NCBI GenBank assembly: GCA_024345305.1
Contig: BRON01000002.1
Location: 2,480,001 to 2,544,000 of the forward strand
DNA: 64,000 bases
From: Mrakia gelida
Taxonomy: Eukaryota > Basidiomycota > Tremellomycetes > Cystofilobasidiales > Mrakiaceae
Reading direction: 5' to 3'
The first letter of the stretch is position 1; every line of letters begins with the position of its first letter. The notes beneath the pieces were generated by a model. That model searched no databases. It saw nothing but the letters and a program-made list of their open reading frames with translations, and was not told the origin of the DNA. Shown here piece by piece: positions 1 to 12,500 of this stretch. The position numbers and the translations under genes are program-made.

Positions 1-813
1 CACAAATCAAGCGAAAAAGTCGTGAGCACGCGTTTCTTCACGACCGGTGGGTGCGGCGAGGGGCAAAGGAGAAGAGCGAAGGTCGGGTTGGATTTCCGTC
101 GTCGAGCTCAACCTTCCCGAAGAAAGTCGAGCCTTCGCCCGAGTAAAAATGTGAGCAGACGCTCACCTGAATATCCATCTTCTTCTTTAGAGCCTTCTCT
201 CCCTTGAGTCCCTCTCCAGCCTAGAAAAAGCAAAGCGAGAGAGAGAGAGAGTCAGCGCGGGGAAAGATCGAAGCTCAAACCTCGCCCTCCCTTCCTTCCT
301 TCTCATTCGCGCAAACGTCGAGAACTCACAGAAGCTCTTCCTCTCGAAGCCAAAGCCATCAGCGAAGACGAAGCTGTCTCCTGTTGGCCCGGTACAGCTA
401 GCAGAGCAGCACTCTCATCGGGTTCCGATTCTTCAGACGTCCGAGGCAGCTCTCCTGGGATCAGAGCTGGCGATCCACCTCTCGACGAAGGGTTCTCCTC
501 CAGTGGAAACGAGGGCGTGGAAGTGGTGAGTTGGGAGGTGAACGAGAGGAGGACTGAGATGATGAGGGCTGATTCAACAGTCTGTAGAACAAAAAGAGGA
601 AGGGAGATTGAGCCAATGAGCTTGAGCCGTCCGAAGGGAAGGGGAAGGTGAACGAAGAAACGAGCTCGTTTCGCTTTGGATCTGAACTCACCTCTCGGAG
701 GACGATGAAGAAGATCGGGGGCTGCACAAAGACACGAGCGTAGAGATCAGCTTGACTGGAAGAGAGGAGAGGAGGAAGGGATGGGGAAGACGTACGCTGA
801 AAAGCGAGCTCAT
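1..813 (-). CDS. FTR1: High-affinity iron permease, FTR1 family, 5' part only
   Basis: Ftr1 is the plasma-membrane Fe(III) permease that works with a multicopper ferroxidase (Fet3). The start is ATG at 813-811. Visible exons are 796-813 (MSSLFS), 692-721 (PPIFFIVLRE), 330-581 and 167-220; the gene then runs off the left edge, and the bases below 167 look like an intron. The first transmembrane helix carries RETVE at residues 15-19, in the place of the family's REGLE iron-binding motif, with Val for Leu. About 60 mostly polar residues then form a loop before a Lys-rich stretch that leads into the next helix in this family. Junctions use GTGAGT or GTACGT donors and GCTGAT/GCTGAC branch sites. 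A ferroxidase partner often lies beside FTR1; here the visible side carries RNase H1, so any partner would be outside the window. Family assignment is confident; the C-terminal REGLE copy cannot be checked. Confidence 0.85.
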
Positions 814-1176
814 GGCGGGTGAGGGTGTTGGGAGGGAAGGAGAGGGAAGGCCAAGGGTCGGTCGGGTTTGGACGAGTAGGAGCCGCAGGTCCCCTTTGGG
901 CGTGCCTCGGGTGAGTTTTTTTTTGATCAGATCGAGGTTATCGAGAGTTTGGTCGAAAGGTGAGGAAAAGAAGCGCGAAGCTGGTGGGGAAAGGCGAGCT
1001 GCTGGGAGGAATCTGAGACGGGTGGGACGAGAAGGAGGTCGCGTCTGTCGTTCGTCGATCCCTCTTTGATCTTCCCACGTTTTCGTTTTTCTTCCGAGGA
1101 GAGAGAAGGCGACGATGTAGAGGAGATGCATATGTATCGAGTTATGCTAAGGAGGATGGATAAGTGGGTGCTGGAT
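814..1176. other. Gap between RNase H1 3' end and FTR1 start
   Basis: This 363-bp stretch must hold the FTR1 promoter and the RNase H1 3' untranslated region. It is strongly purine-biased on the plus strand. I see no clear (A/T)GATA(A/G) site of the kind bound by iron-responsive GATA repressors, and no further gene. Confidence 0.5.
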
Positions 1177-3250
1177 CTATCGTTTAGGCTGACTCGATCC
1201 GATCTTGGCTTCGACCTCCTCCGTCGCCTTGACCGCGTCGCCCTGGGAACGAAAGAACGAACGAGAAAGGTCAGCTTGTTGGACTCATTCGAGGTAGAAG
1301 ATGTTGTGATGGGACTCACCCAGAACTCCGAATCATCCTCGTCGTAGTCGTCGTCTCCCTCGGAGTGCGAGCTCTCGTGCTTGTTTGTCGTCGTTCCTTT
1401 CTTGACGGCTGCTGCTAGTTTGGCGACGACGGTGGGCTTGGATTTGGTCGAGGAGAAGGAGGATATAGTAGCAAACTTGGGACCGAACTGTCGATCCACG
1501 GCGATGGGACGAAGAGCTCCTTCGTTGGCGAGAGTCTGCGAGGGAGAACGAGGACACGACGCGTCAGTTTCCAGCGAGCTCCCACCTCAGTCACCGAACC
1601 TTCACTCCAACAAACATCTAAAGTGGGAGATGGCGAAGCCTCGAATCGAGGTCTCGAGCTCACATCAGCAGCCTCGTTCCCGTCCAATCCAGCGTGGGCC
1701 TTGACGTGAACGAACTTGATCCCACCGGTCCTCTTGGCCGTCCCCGCCCCATCTACCTCCAGGACAAAGTCTACCGGCCCATCGTCCGCTTCCGAGTCCG
1801 AGTCGAACGTCTTGCTCGGTAGCGAGGTCGCATGGATCGAAGAAGTGGATCCTCGTCGAAGGTCGATGAGAGTTGCGAGATGTTGGATGAGATCGACGTT
1901 GACGACTCCTGAGCCGGTAGCGGTCTTGAAACCCTTTCTACGCCAACCTGGAAGCCATTCGGTGAGAGCTGAAGACAACGGAAGAGGCGATGAGAGCGTG
2001 AGTAGGGCGATAAAAGGAAGGTCGAGGTTGCGAAGGCGAGAAAAGGATAAGAAGAAGAGACACGAGAGGGACGTACATTTGATGCAGTACTGGCTGTCCG
2101 TTCGGATCTCGAGAGGGGTTGTTGAGTCTGGAGCAGTTTCGATGGCTCGGATGATGGCCTGAGATCGAGAGATATCGAGTTCAGCGGAGAGCAAGAAGAG
2201 AGGCGTGACGCGCGTCTCGACAGGCTCGACTCACGAGAAGCTCTCCTCGGTTGTTCGTCTGAACCGACCCAGGTACTCGTTCCGATGCGTTCCTGATGGC
2301 CAAAAAGGAAGTCCCCATACACCTGGGTCAGCTTCTCGGCCTTGTAGCCACTTCAGTAGCTGCTCCACGTCTTCCTCCCTTCGGACTCTCGTCTCACTCA
2401 CCTCTCGTTCCCCTCACCCCAAAATACTCCAGCCCCAGCCTTCGCACTCGACTTCCCGTTCCCCAACGAGCTTCCATCGGTGTAGACCACTACCCTCCCT
2501 GAGCTTGTCCTCCAGTAGCGATCTTTGGCGTCGAACGTCGAGGGAGTGACGCTCGAAGCTGTGTGACTCCAAGTCGTCCCTGCTTTGGGTTTCTTCTTCG
2601 CCGAAGCTGACGAGGAAGCTGAGGAGGAGGCTCGTTTAAGGGAGGAGGATGAGGATCGAGAGGAGGTCGAGGAGGTTGATGCAGGGGCGACTCTGAAGGA
2701 GGAGGTGGAAGCTGAAGGAGCAGGGGGAGGAGGGGGGGCTGACGATCCAGGGAAGGCGAACTGCTGAGCTTCTGCAGGAGTTGAGAACTTTTGGTAGAGG
2801 GCTCCAGGATGACCTTTGACTTGAGCTAAGCACTCGTCCCTGTTGGCGAAGAGGAGAAGACCAGAAGAAGTCAGTTCGAGAACGGGAAGGGAGGAGGAGG
2901 AAGGAAGGAGTCGAGCTCACCAACTCGTGAAGACGCCCGTCTTCCTTCCAACTTTCACAGCGTAGAATCCTGGTTTGGTCTTAGCCCTACATACATAAGA
3001 GAAGATAGCATGTAAGCTTCCGGGCTAGCCACGAGAGGGGAGGTCGAACGTACATGGCGAGAGGAGTAGTGGAGAAGGAGGAGGAGGTGAGCGAGGGAGG
3101 AGGAGGTTTGTTGAGCTTCGTTGACGAGATCGAGGATCTAGAAAGGAGAGAGTCGCTGTACGAGCGAGAGCAGAGACGAGTTTGGAGGAAGCTGAGCTGG
3201 AATAAGCTTCTGTTAGGAGGTCGAATGCAAGGGAGGAGAGTCTGGTACAT
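1177..3250 (-). CDS. RNH1: Ribonuclease H1 with N-terminal hybrid-binding domain, two candidate starts
   Basis: The enzyme cleaves RNA in RNA:DNA hybrids (R-loops, primers). The hybrid-binding domain begins MAKTKPGFYAV and contains GRKTGVFTSW, followed by a Ser/Pro linker. The catalytic domain shows VVYTDGSS (catalytic Asp), PGSVQTNNRGELL (catalytic Glu), RTDSQYCIK (Asp) and VKAHAGLDGNEAAD (final His/Asp motif). An acidic tail ends in SSQPKR and TAG at 1177-1179. The nuclear-type ATG is split by an intron at 2987-3053: AT lies at 3055-3054 and G at 2986. An in-frame ATG 65 codons upstream at 3250 adds a Leu/Arg/Ser-rich leader with one acidic residue, which looks like a mitochondrial presequence. 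The upstream ATG has T at -3 (weak); the spliced inner one reads GCCATGG (strong). At least seven exons. Function is confident; the use of both starts is inference. Confidence 0.92.
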
Positions 3251-3602
3251 CCACCAGAGGGAGCAGGAGGTGAAGGTTGATGGCGAGCTCGCATCTTCCT
3301 CTTCGAGTCCCCTTTCTCGTGCCTCCTTTTTGTTCGCGACAGGAAATTCTTCCCCGTAAGGAACTCTAGCAGATGGGGGTTACTGACCTGCCATTTTCTG
3401 GCATCAAATTTATTCCCTTCGGTCCGGAATTATGCCGAGAGCCCCTTTCTCTCGATCTCCCTTCGAATCGACTTCCCACGCTCTGCTTTCCTCCAACCAC
3501 GGCTCCCTTCCTTCTCGAACTCTCAAACTCTTGTGAGTCTCACACCAGAAAGACCCTGTAACTCTCAGTCGCTGACTTTCCCCTCGTACATCTCCCAGAC
3601 TC
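3251..3602. promoter_or_regulatory. Divergent promoter region, RNase H1 / aldo-keto reductase
   Basis: These 352 bp separate two head-to-head genes and must carry both promoters. I see no convincing TATA box or other named motif. Confidence 0.4.
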
Positions 3603-5397
3603 ATGGCCGACGTCAAAGTCCTCCCGCTCAAAGGAACGATTGGAATCCCTACCATCGGTCTTGGAACCTGGCAGTCTCCTCCTGGGCAAGTCAAGACTGC
3701 TGTAGAGTCAGCTATCAGAGATGCTGGCTACCGACATATCGATGGAGCTTGGATGTACGGGTAAGTCAAAGCCCTCTCTCGTCGTTTCGCTCGCTTGCCC
3801 GCACGCCCATCTCCCCTTCACTGACGCCGTCGCACGTCTTCCTTTTCCTTTTTATCGTTCCAGAAACGAGAAGGAAGTCGGAGAGGGTATCAGAGCTTCA
3901 GGAGTCCCCAGGGAGGAGATCTTCATCACTGGGAAGCTCCCTTCGTCTCGACACAGTCGGGCTGCTGAGGCTCTCGACGAGACTCTTCGCGACTTGGGAA
4001 CTTTCTACCTCGACCTGTACCTCATCGTGAGCTTACTGTTCTCTCCCTAATCGTTGAGAGAGATGCTGAATTTCGTCTCTCTTCTCGTTTTCAGCACTGG
4101 CCGGTCTCCCTCAACCCTTACGGTAGATTTCAGCCCGCCTCTCCGTTTCGACGCGTTCATGCAACGCGACAGCGTTTCTAACTTCCCCTTCCTTTACCGC
4201 CTTTTTTTAGGAAACGACCCCAAGATCCCCACTCGACCTGATGGTTCTCGAGATATCTTCGAGGGATGGACCATCGAACAGACTTGGAAGGAGGTCGTTG
4301 GGCTTCTCGAGACGGGGAAGGTCAAGGCGATTGGAGTTTCGAACTTCAGTCAGTCGTTCTTTCCTCGCCATCTTCTAACTCGAGACACACATGCTAACGG
4401 AAAGCTTTGCATCGCAGGTATCCACTTCCTCAAGAGGCTCGAGAAGCTCGGAGGTATCCAGCCTCAAGTCAACCAGGTTCGTTTCGCTTTCTCGACTCGA
4501 CGCGACGTCCCCACCCCTCTTCTGTTTCGCTGACGTTGACCACGCTCTTGATTCCCACTCAGATCGAGATCCACCCGTACCTTCCTCAGCACGACGTTGT
4601 CGAGTACTGTACGTCCTGTTTCGGCCTTCCTTCGAACAACTCTCGACGCGTCCTTTTTTGGCGCAAGCTGAACCTCCTTTGTGTGTTTCGCAGCTCAATC
4701 CAAGGGCATCATCGTCGAAGCCTACTCTCCTCTTGGATCTACTGCTTCTCCAATCCTCGAGGAGCCTGAGATCGTCGAGATCGCGAAGAAGCACGGTGCG
4801 AGCTCGGCTGGGGTTTTGTTGAGTTGGCTTCGTTCGTTGTTCTTCCCTTTCAAACGTCGTTCTTCCCTCGGAAACTCGAGTGATCCTGACTACCTAACAT
4901 CTATTCTTGTTCACTATCTCTTACAACAGTCAGCAAAGACGTTCGTCCCTTCTTCCTCCTTCCTTTTCATCAAACGCGTTGTCGCCCGCCAGACTAACTC
5001 TTCTCTTCGTCTTCCCTTCAGATTGTCGTTCTCCCCAAGTCGGTTCGTCGCACCTCCCTCACCCGAATCTCTCTCTCTCGTCTTATCCTGACCTCCCGCT
5101 CTCCGTCTTCCTTCGCAGGTCACTCCCGCTCGAATCGCGTCGAACATCACGGCCGCGAAGGTCCCTCTCACCGCCGAGGAGATCAAGCAGATCGACACCT
5201 TCTCTGAGAGGAACAACAAGCTTAAGAGGTTCGGTACTCCTCCTTGGGGAATCCCTCTCGGTTCGTAGCTCCCATCTCTCTTCTTTTTCTGAAGTCGACG
5301 GTGACGAGCGACTTGGCCCGCTGACCTCCTGTTCCCCTCGCCCTCTTTCGCTCGCTCAGGATTCAAGGACTGGGGCTTTATTGCCGACGAGGAGTAG
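3603..5397 (+). CDS. Aldo-keto reductase (NADPH-dependent aldehyde/polyol reductase type)
   Basis: An AKR TIM-barrel oxidoreductase that reduces aldehydes or ketones with NADPH. After splicing it begins [20 protein letters not shown]. The catalytic tetrad is visible: Asp47 and Tyr52 in [11 protein letters not shown], Lys77 in ITGKLPS and His108 in LIHWP. Later signatures are [40 protein letters not shown] and the cofactor-binding stretch VVLPKSVTPARI. It ends [11 protein letters not shown], about 320 residues, which is normal for the family. The gene is cut into about ten exons. One is an 11-nt micro-exon at 4930-4940, bounded by GTTCG-type donors and needed to keep the frame into IVVLPKS. 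It converges on LYS12 with 164 bp between the stops. The substrate cannot be told; GCY1/glycerol dehydrogenase-like AKRs are the nearest in style. Confidence 0.92.
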
Positions 5398-5561
5398 ACG
5401 TTGAGCTCCTTCGTAGAAGATCTCACTGAGGTGATCTCGAAGGACGAGGGCTGAGACTCGAGAGACGCGACGAGGACGATCCAATGACCGTTTGCTTTCC
5501 CTCCCTTCTCTCTCCTGCAAGTTCGTTAAAACCTTCTTCATCATCATAGCCCAGCAAAAAT

Positions 5562-7463
<1,902 letters not shown>

Positions 7464-9523
7464 TTTGAAGTTGAAGGTGAGAGGAGAGGGCGAAGGGGTG
7501 GAAGCTAGGTCGAAAGGGTCGGAAAGAGGGAAGGAACAGAAGGAAAGATGATGGATGTCGAAGGCGAGAAGAGAGTTGGGAAAGTTGTCGGCTTGGGAGA
7601 TCCGATTCAAGCGGTCTCCCCAGCATCGTCCGGTCCTCCACGGACTCTTATCGACGCGCTCGATACTCGGATCAGGAGATGCCAGACGCTGTGCGAGTTT
7701 GCCCGAGCGAAAGTCTCCAGAGGAGCGAAAACGAGAGGGTTTGCGAGGTCAAAAAGGAGTCGCGCGAAGGACTTTTCGGACTTAGTCCAGGACTTTAAGC
7801 CTTCCTCTCGTTCCTCGTCGACGTCCATCTGCTCTTCTGACGTTGCATCTCTTCTCTTCTCTGCTGAGCTGCTCGTACTCTACTTCTATCTCCCCCAGAC
7901 CCGTGCGAAAAATTGAGCTGACCTCGTCTTTCTGTCCGCCTCGAGACGCGTCTTTTCCACCTTTTGTCCAGTCTCTCCCTTTCGGTTGTTCCAAGCTTGA
8001 TCAAAAGCGGAGTCGATAGATAGTTGATGGATACCATATGAGCTGATCAAGTGAACCGGAAAACAACGAAATTGAGGCAGTGAGGTCGAGACGACAAGGT
8101 CGAGGGCGAACGTCGTCGTCGTCGCTTCTCCTCGGTTTTCCTCCTCCAACACTCTCCCGGATCGACATCGACTAGCTTGTCCGACCTCCCACGCAACTTT
8201 ATACTCTCGAAGGTGATGTGAAAAGTCTTCCGGACAGAGAAGCTTCAACGGCAAGAGTTCGTTCTTGCGAGGCGGAAGAGGGACGCGTTCGAGTTCAAGG
8301 GAAAGCAAGGATTAGATAGAAAAGAAAGTGTAGATGAATTCGAGAGGCCTCAGGCTCGAAAGATGGTATGTTTTGGTGGTTCACTACCCCGAAGGGCTAC
8401 CGGGTTTGAGCGTTTAACGTCAGAGGAAAGTGTGACGGTTTAATCATCGGCCAGTCGGAAGGGGGGGAGAGGTGGGGGGAGAGAAGGTAGAAGAAACGAC
8501 TTGGGACGACGACATGGGGTAGTCCGAAGTCCGAGTCGGGGGTTGGAGGTGGTAGTAGAGATGAAGAGTCTGGAGTGGAGATGGGTAGGGGACATCTGGA
8601 GACGAACAGCAGCGAAGCAAGAAGAAAGAAGGAAAAGGTCAGTTCAAACTGAGCTCGACGTCGTTCGCCAACCAGGAAAGTGAGAAGGATTGGAAGGGCG
8701 AAGGGGGGTCTAGAAGGAAGGCGATGCAAAGTCCACATGCAAGTCCGTAGACCAAGCGCTCTCGGAATTAAAAAACATCCATGATCTTCATCATGTAGAA
8801 GAAGAAACGAGAACGGGACGCAAGCTGGCAGGGAGGGAAGGGATGGACGAACCTTTTTGAGAAGAGTCGATCTCGAGTCCTTTAGCTCGTCAATGTGCAG
8901 AGCATCGATGAAGGCTAAGGACCCGAGATCAGAGCCGAGAACTGGAGAATCTTGAGGGAAAGAGAGAGAAAGGGAAGGGAAGGGAGGGAAGGAGAGGGGA
9001 TGGTGGTCGAGCAGGAACCGAGGGTTCGAAAACCGTTAAAAAGGAGCAGGGCGGTCAAGGCTGTGAAGGGAAGAAGACCGGAGCTTGAATTATCTGAGAG
9101 CAAGCTGACCATGCCTTCTCTACATCGGAGCTCGAGGAGGTGAAGAGGAAGAGCCAGCTCGTTGTGACGCTGAGCTGCTCGGAATGGGAAGAAAAGCGAA
9201 CCAGTTCTCGACGCGATCGAGTTTCGCTCGCCGTTCCCTCTTCCCTCTCCTCACGCTCTCACTCGAAGGCCTATGCACTGTCATTAGAGAGCAAGATGAG
9301 TCGAGAAAGAAAACACACAGCCGTACACACAGCCGTAGGGGTAGGTAAAAAAGGTACGGAAGCTGGGAGATGATGAAACAGAGAAACTCGAGAGAAAACG
9401 TTGCTGGGAGAGTCGAAGGAGAGAAAACGAAGCAAAGTATGGAGACCGAACCAAGAGAGGAAGAAAAAGCAAAGAGAGTGTCCAACAGAGATCGAGAAGG
9501 GTATGGCAAAGCGAGCGAGACGT
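7464..9523. other. 2-kb gap upstream of LYS12, no firm gene
   Basis: This stretch holds the LYS12 promoter next to 7463 and the CRM1 3' region next to 9523. On the minus strand, 8400-9120 contains splice-like signals. One is an exon-like block ending LHIDELKDSRSTLLKK near 8850; another is a GTTGG...AACTGAC...CCAG intron shape near 8620-8680. No start, stop and domain join into a gene I can defend, so a short unannotated gene or a non-coding transcript remains possible. No tRNA or repeat is evident. Confidence 0.35.
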
Positions 9524-12500
9524 CTACAGATCCTCGTCGTCCAACTCGGAGGGCTTGATCATTCCTGGCACCTGGAGGGCAGCCTGACGTTCGACCTTTG
9601 CCTTCTGAGCGAGCTCAGCCTCCTTGTCGACGAGGAGAGTGTCGGGATCTTCCTCTCCGGAGTACTCCTTCATCGTGACTGGAGCGAGCGAGAAAGAGCA
9701 GAGGGAGGGAGAGACGGACGGTCAGCGAACTCGTTTTTTAACGTCGAGGACGAAGGAGCAGAAGAGAGGGAAAGAAGACTCACTCAGGAAGTCTCGAAGA
9801 GTCAACTTGAACTTGTTGGGATCCTCGTGAGCGACGAACATGAGCTCTGAAGAAGAGGAGGAAGGAGGAGGGAGAGTCCGTCAGCGAGGAGATGAACGCG
9901 ACGACGAACGAGAAACGAGAACTTGAGGCTCACCGACGGACTGCTTGATCTGATTCGACTGAAGATGAGGGAAAGCGTTGGAGAGAAGCTGGCTGATGTA
10001 GTCTCGGAGGTACTCGGCGTTGCTGTTGGGGGTAGGGCTGGTGGAAGGGTCGAAGATGGGAGATTTGGCGGTTCCGTTGACGCAGAAGTGGATGAGTCGC
10101 TGAAGGAACATCGCCTGGGTCTTGAAGCCTGAGAGCGAACGAAACAAGGAGACGGTGGTCAGTTTGGAGGTTCCGAGAGGTCTCGAAGAGAGTCGCGAAG
10201 TCGAAAGACGTACCACTTCGCTGATCAGGGTCGACGAGAACGGAGAAGATGTCGGTGACGAGACGGACGGTGTACTGCTGGAAGAACGAGTCCGCGACAC
10301 CGGCTTCCTCGGTCTTGGCGAAGTTATCCACGAGCTCGAGAGCGACTAGAAGAAGAGAGGAAAGAGCCAGGTCAGTGGTTGATCGAAGCGAGCGACGCGA
10401 ACGAGGACAAAACGAGCAAACCCACAGTTGAGTCCGATCTCCGAGATGTCTCGCATGCTGTGCTTGATAGCCCAGATGGCACTGTCGACGACGAGCTTGA
10501 ACTGGGGTCCAGGGAGAGTGACGAGGGCTGAAGACGAAGAAGGAAAGACAGTCAGCTCGAGCGAGGGACGAGAAGGGAAGTCGAATCGAACTCACCAGGG
10601 AAACAGAACTGATCGACCGCTCGAAGGAACTTGAAGAAACCGACTCGGTGCTCGGGGTACTCGGCGAAGTCCTGATTGATCATGTTGAGAGTGCACTCGA
10701 AAGTGGCGTCGAGGATCGCAGGAACCTGGTCGGTGAGAAGAGGCTGGAGGGAGACGAACACGAAAGTCGCGAGGTCAGATCGAGCTCTTCGACAGGGTTC
10801 GAGAGGGGAGAAGCGAAGACTCACTCCCAGACGAGTAACGATGGTAGCCATGATGTTGAGCACTTCGGCATCACGAGCTGCAGGGAGGTTCTGCTGGTAG
10901 TCTCCAAGGACGGCGTCGAGGAGGGCAGGGATGAGAGAGCTGTTGACTTGGTCGAGGTCCTCAGCCTTCTTGATGTAGGTCTCGACGAGCTTAAGGATCT
11001 CCTTCTTGATCGTACGGAGTCCTCGAACCTTGGGAGTCTTGGTAGCGACGAGACCTGGGAAGAAAGAGAAAAGATGGGACGACGAGTCGACGCGTCAACG
11101 AATAGTCTTCGGCGGAAGGACCGAGATGGAACTAAACGAGAACTTACCCTGCTCAGCGATGGTCGCGCTGATGATACCACTGACGGCCTTGTAGAGTCCG
11201 AGCATGTCTCCCCAAATCCGTCCGAGTTGAGGAGCGAAGAAGGATCCGATCGAAGTGCAGGCAGAGACGTTCGTCTTGAGGACGTTCGACATGATCTTGA
11301 CGTTGTCGCTGTTTCCGAGGACATCGATGTTGCTTGCAGCTTGAGCCATGAGCGAGTCCCACTGAAGAACGAGAGGAAGAGAAAGGTCAGCGACAGAGGT
11401 CGAAGCTCGAACGAGAACGACAGTCCCGACTCACCGCGTTGTTGGGCATCTCCATCAACTTCGCGATCAACCTCTCCTGCGTCGACTTGTTGGGCTGAGC
11501 GGCGATCATGTATCCGACGGCCTCGTAGAAGGTGTGGACCTGTATGAGCGAGGAAGGAAGGAGGTCAGGACGAGTCCAGGAAGCGTTCGAGGCGGAGGGA
11601 GAAACGAACCTGCTGAGGAGAGAGATCGAGCGTAATTCGGTGGAGAGTTCGGAGGATCTCGTCGATGAAGGGCTCGGCCTCTCCAGACTGCTGAGCGACG
11701 AAGTGACGACGACACTTCTGGGCGATCTTGATGAAGGTATCGCAAGCCATGTCCTGAACTCCCTCGTGAGACTCGTGCATGAACTCGAAGAGCTTGTTGA
11801 CGACCGTCTTGAGGAACTTCCAGTGAGCCTTGAGGAATCGAGGGTACTGTCCGACGATGTACATAATGCTGAGAGGAAGAAAGAAGGAGGCGGAACGAGG
11901 TCAGCGAGTGGCACGACGAACGGCAAGAGCTTCGACGCGTCGAACTTACTCGGAAGCAACGACGGCCTTGTTGTCCTTCCCTCGCTTGACCTCGCACAGA
12001 CCCAGAAGATCCTTGATGACCTGAACCAGGAATCGCTTCTCGGCCTCCTCGTCTGGGGAAGGGGAAAGGGAAGGAGAAGGGTCAGAACGAAGCGCGACGA
12101 AGCGAAGAGGACGAGGGTAAAATCGAGACTCACTCATGGCTCCTGATATCGATCCGATCGCCCAACACAGGGTGTTCAAGTTCGCCCACGACCACTCCGA
12201 TCCATCGACCTGGAGGTTCGAAACGAAGGGGGAGTCAGCTCGACGAACGACGAGGGGATACGAAGGGACGAGATAAAACGAGGCGAACCTGCTTCGACAA
12301 CTTCTCGGTCATGATGTTCTCCGTATCGAGGACGTCCAAATGAGTCAAGTAAACGAGAACCTCCCTCATGGACTTGTAGAGAACGATGGTGTCCGACTCC
12401 TTCATGAACTCTCGAACGACCTCTCCCTCGTCGTTCTCGACGACGAGCACCTGAGCGATTAAAGAACGCGACGTGCTCGTCAGAAAACCGGGGACGTCAT

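Noticed and set aside
927..1499. Long minus-strand open frame of 190 codons
   Set aside because: Only its first part is RNase H1 coding; the rest reads through an intron. Splicing at the GTGAGT after the EFW codons leads to a short final exon and TAG at 1177-1179.
10648..11547. 299-codon plus-strand frame inside CRM1
   Set aside because: It is antisense to exons and introns alike and has no recognisable content; long antisense frames are common in GC-biased codon use.
11532..12146. 204-codon plus-strand frame inside CRM1
   Set aside because: It is an antisense shadow of CRM1 exons, whose minus-strand sequence is highly conserved.
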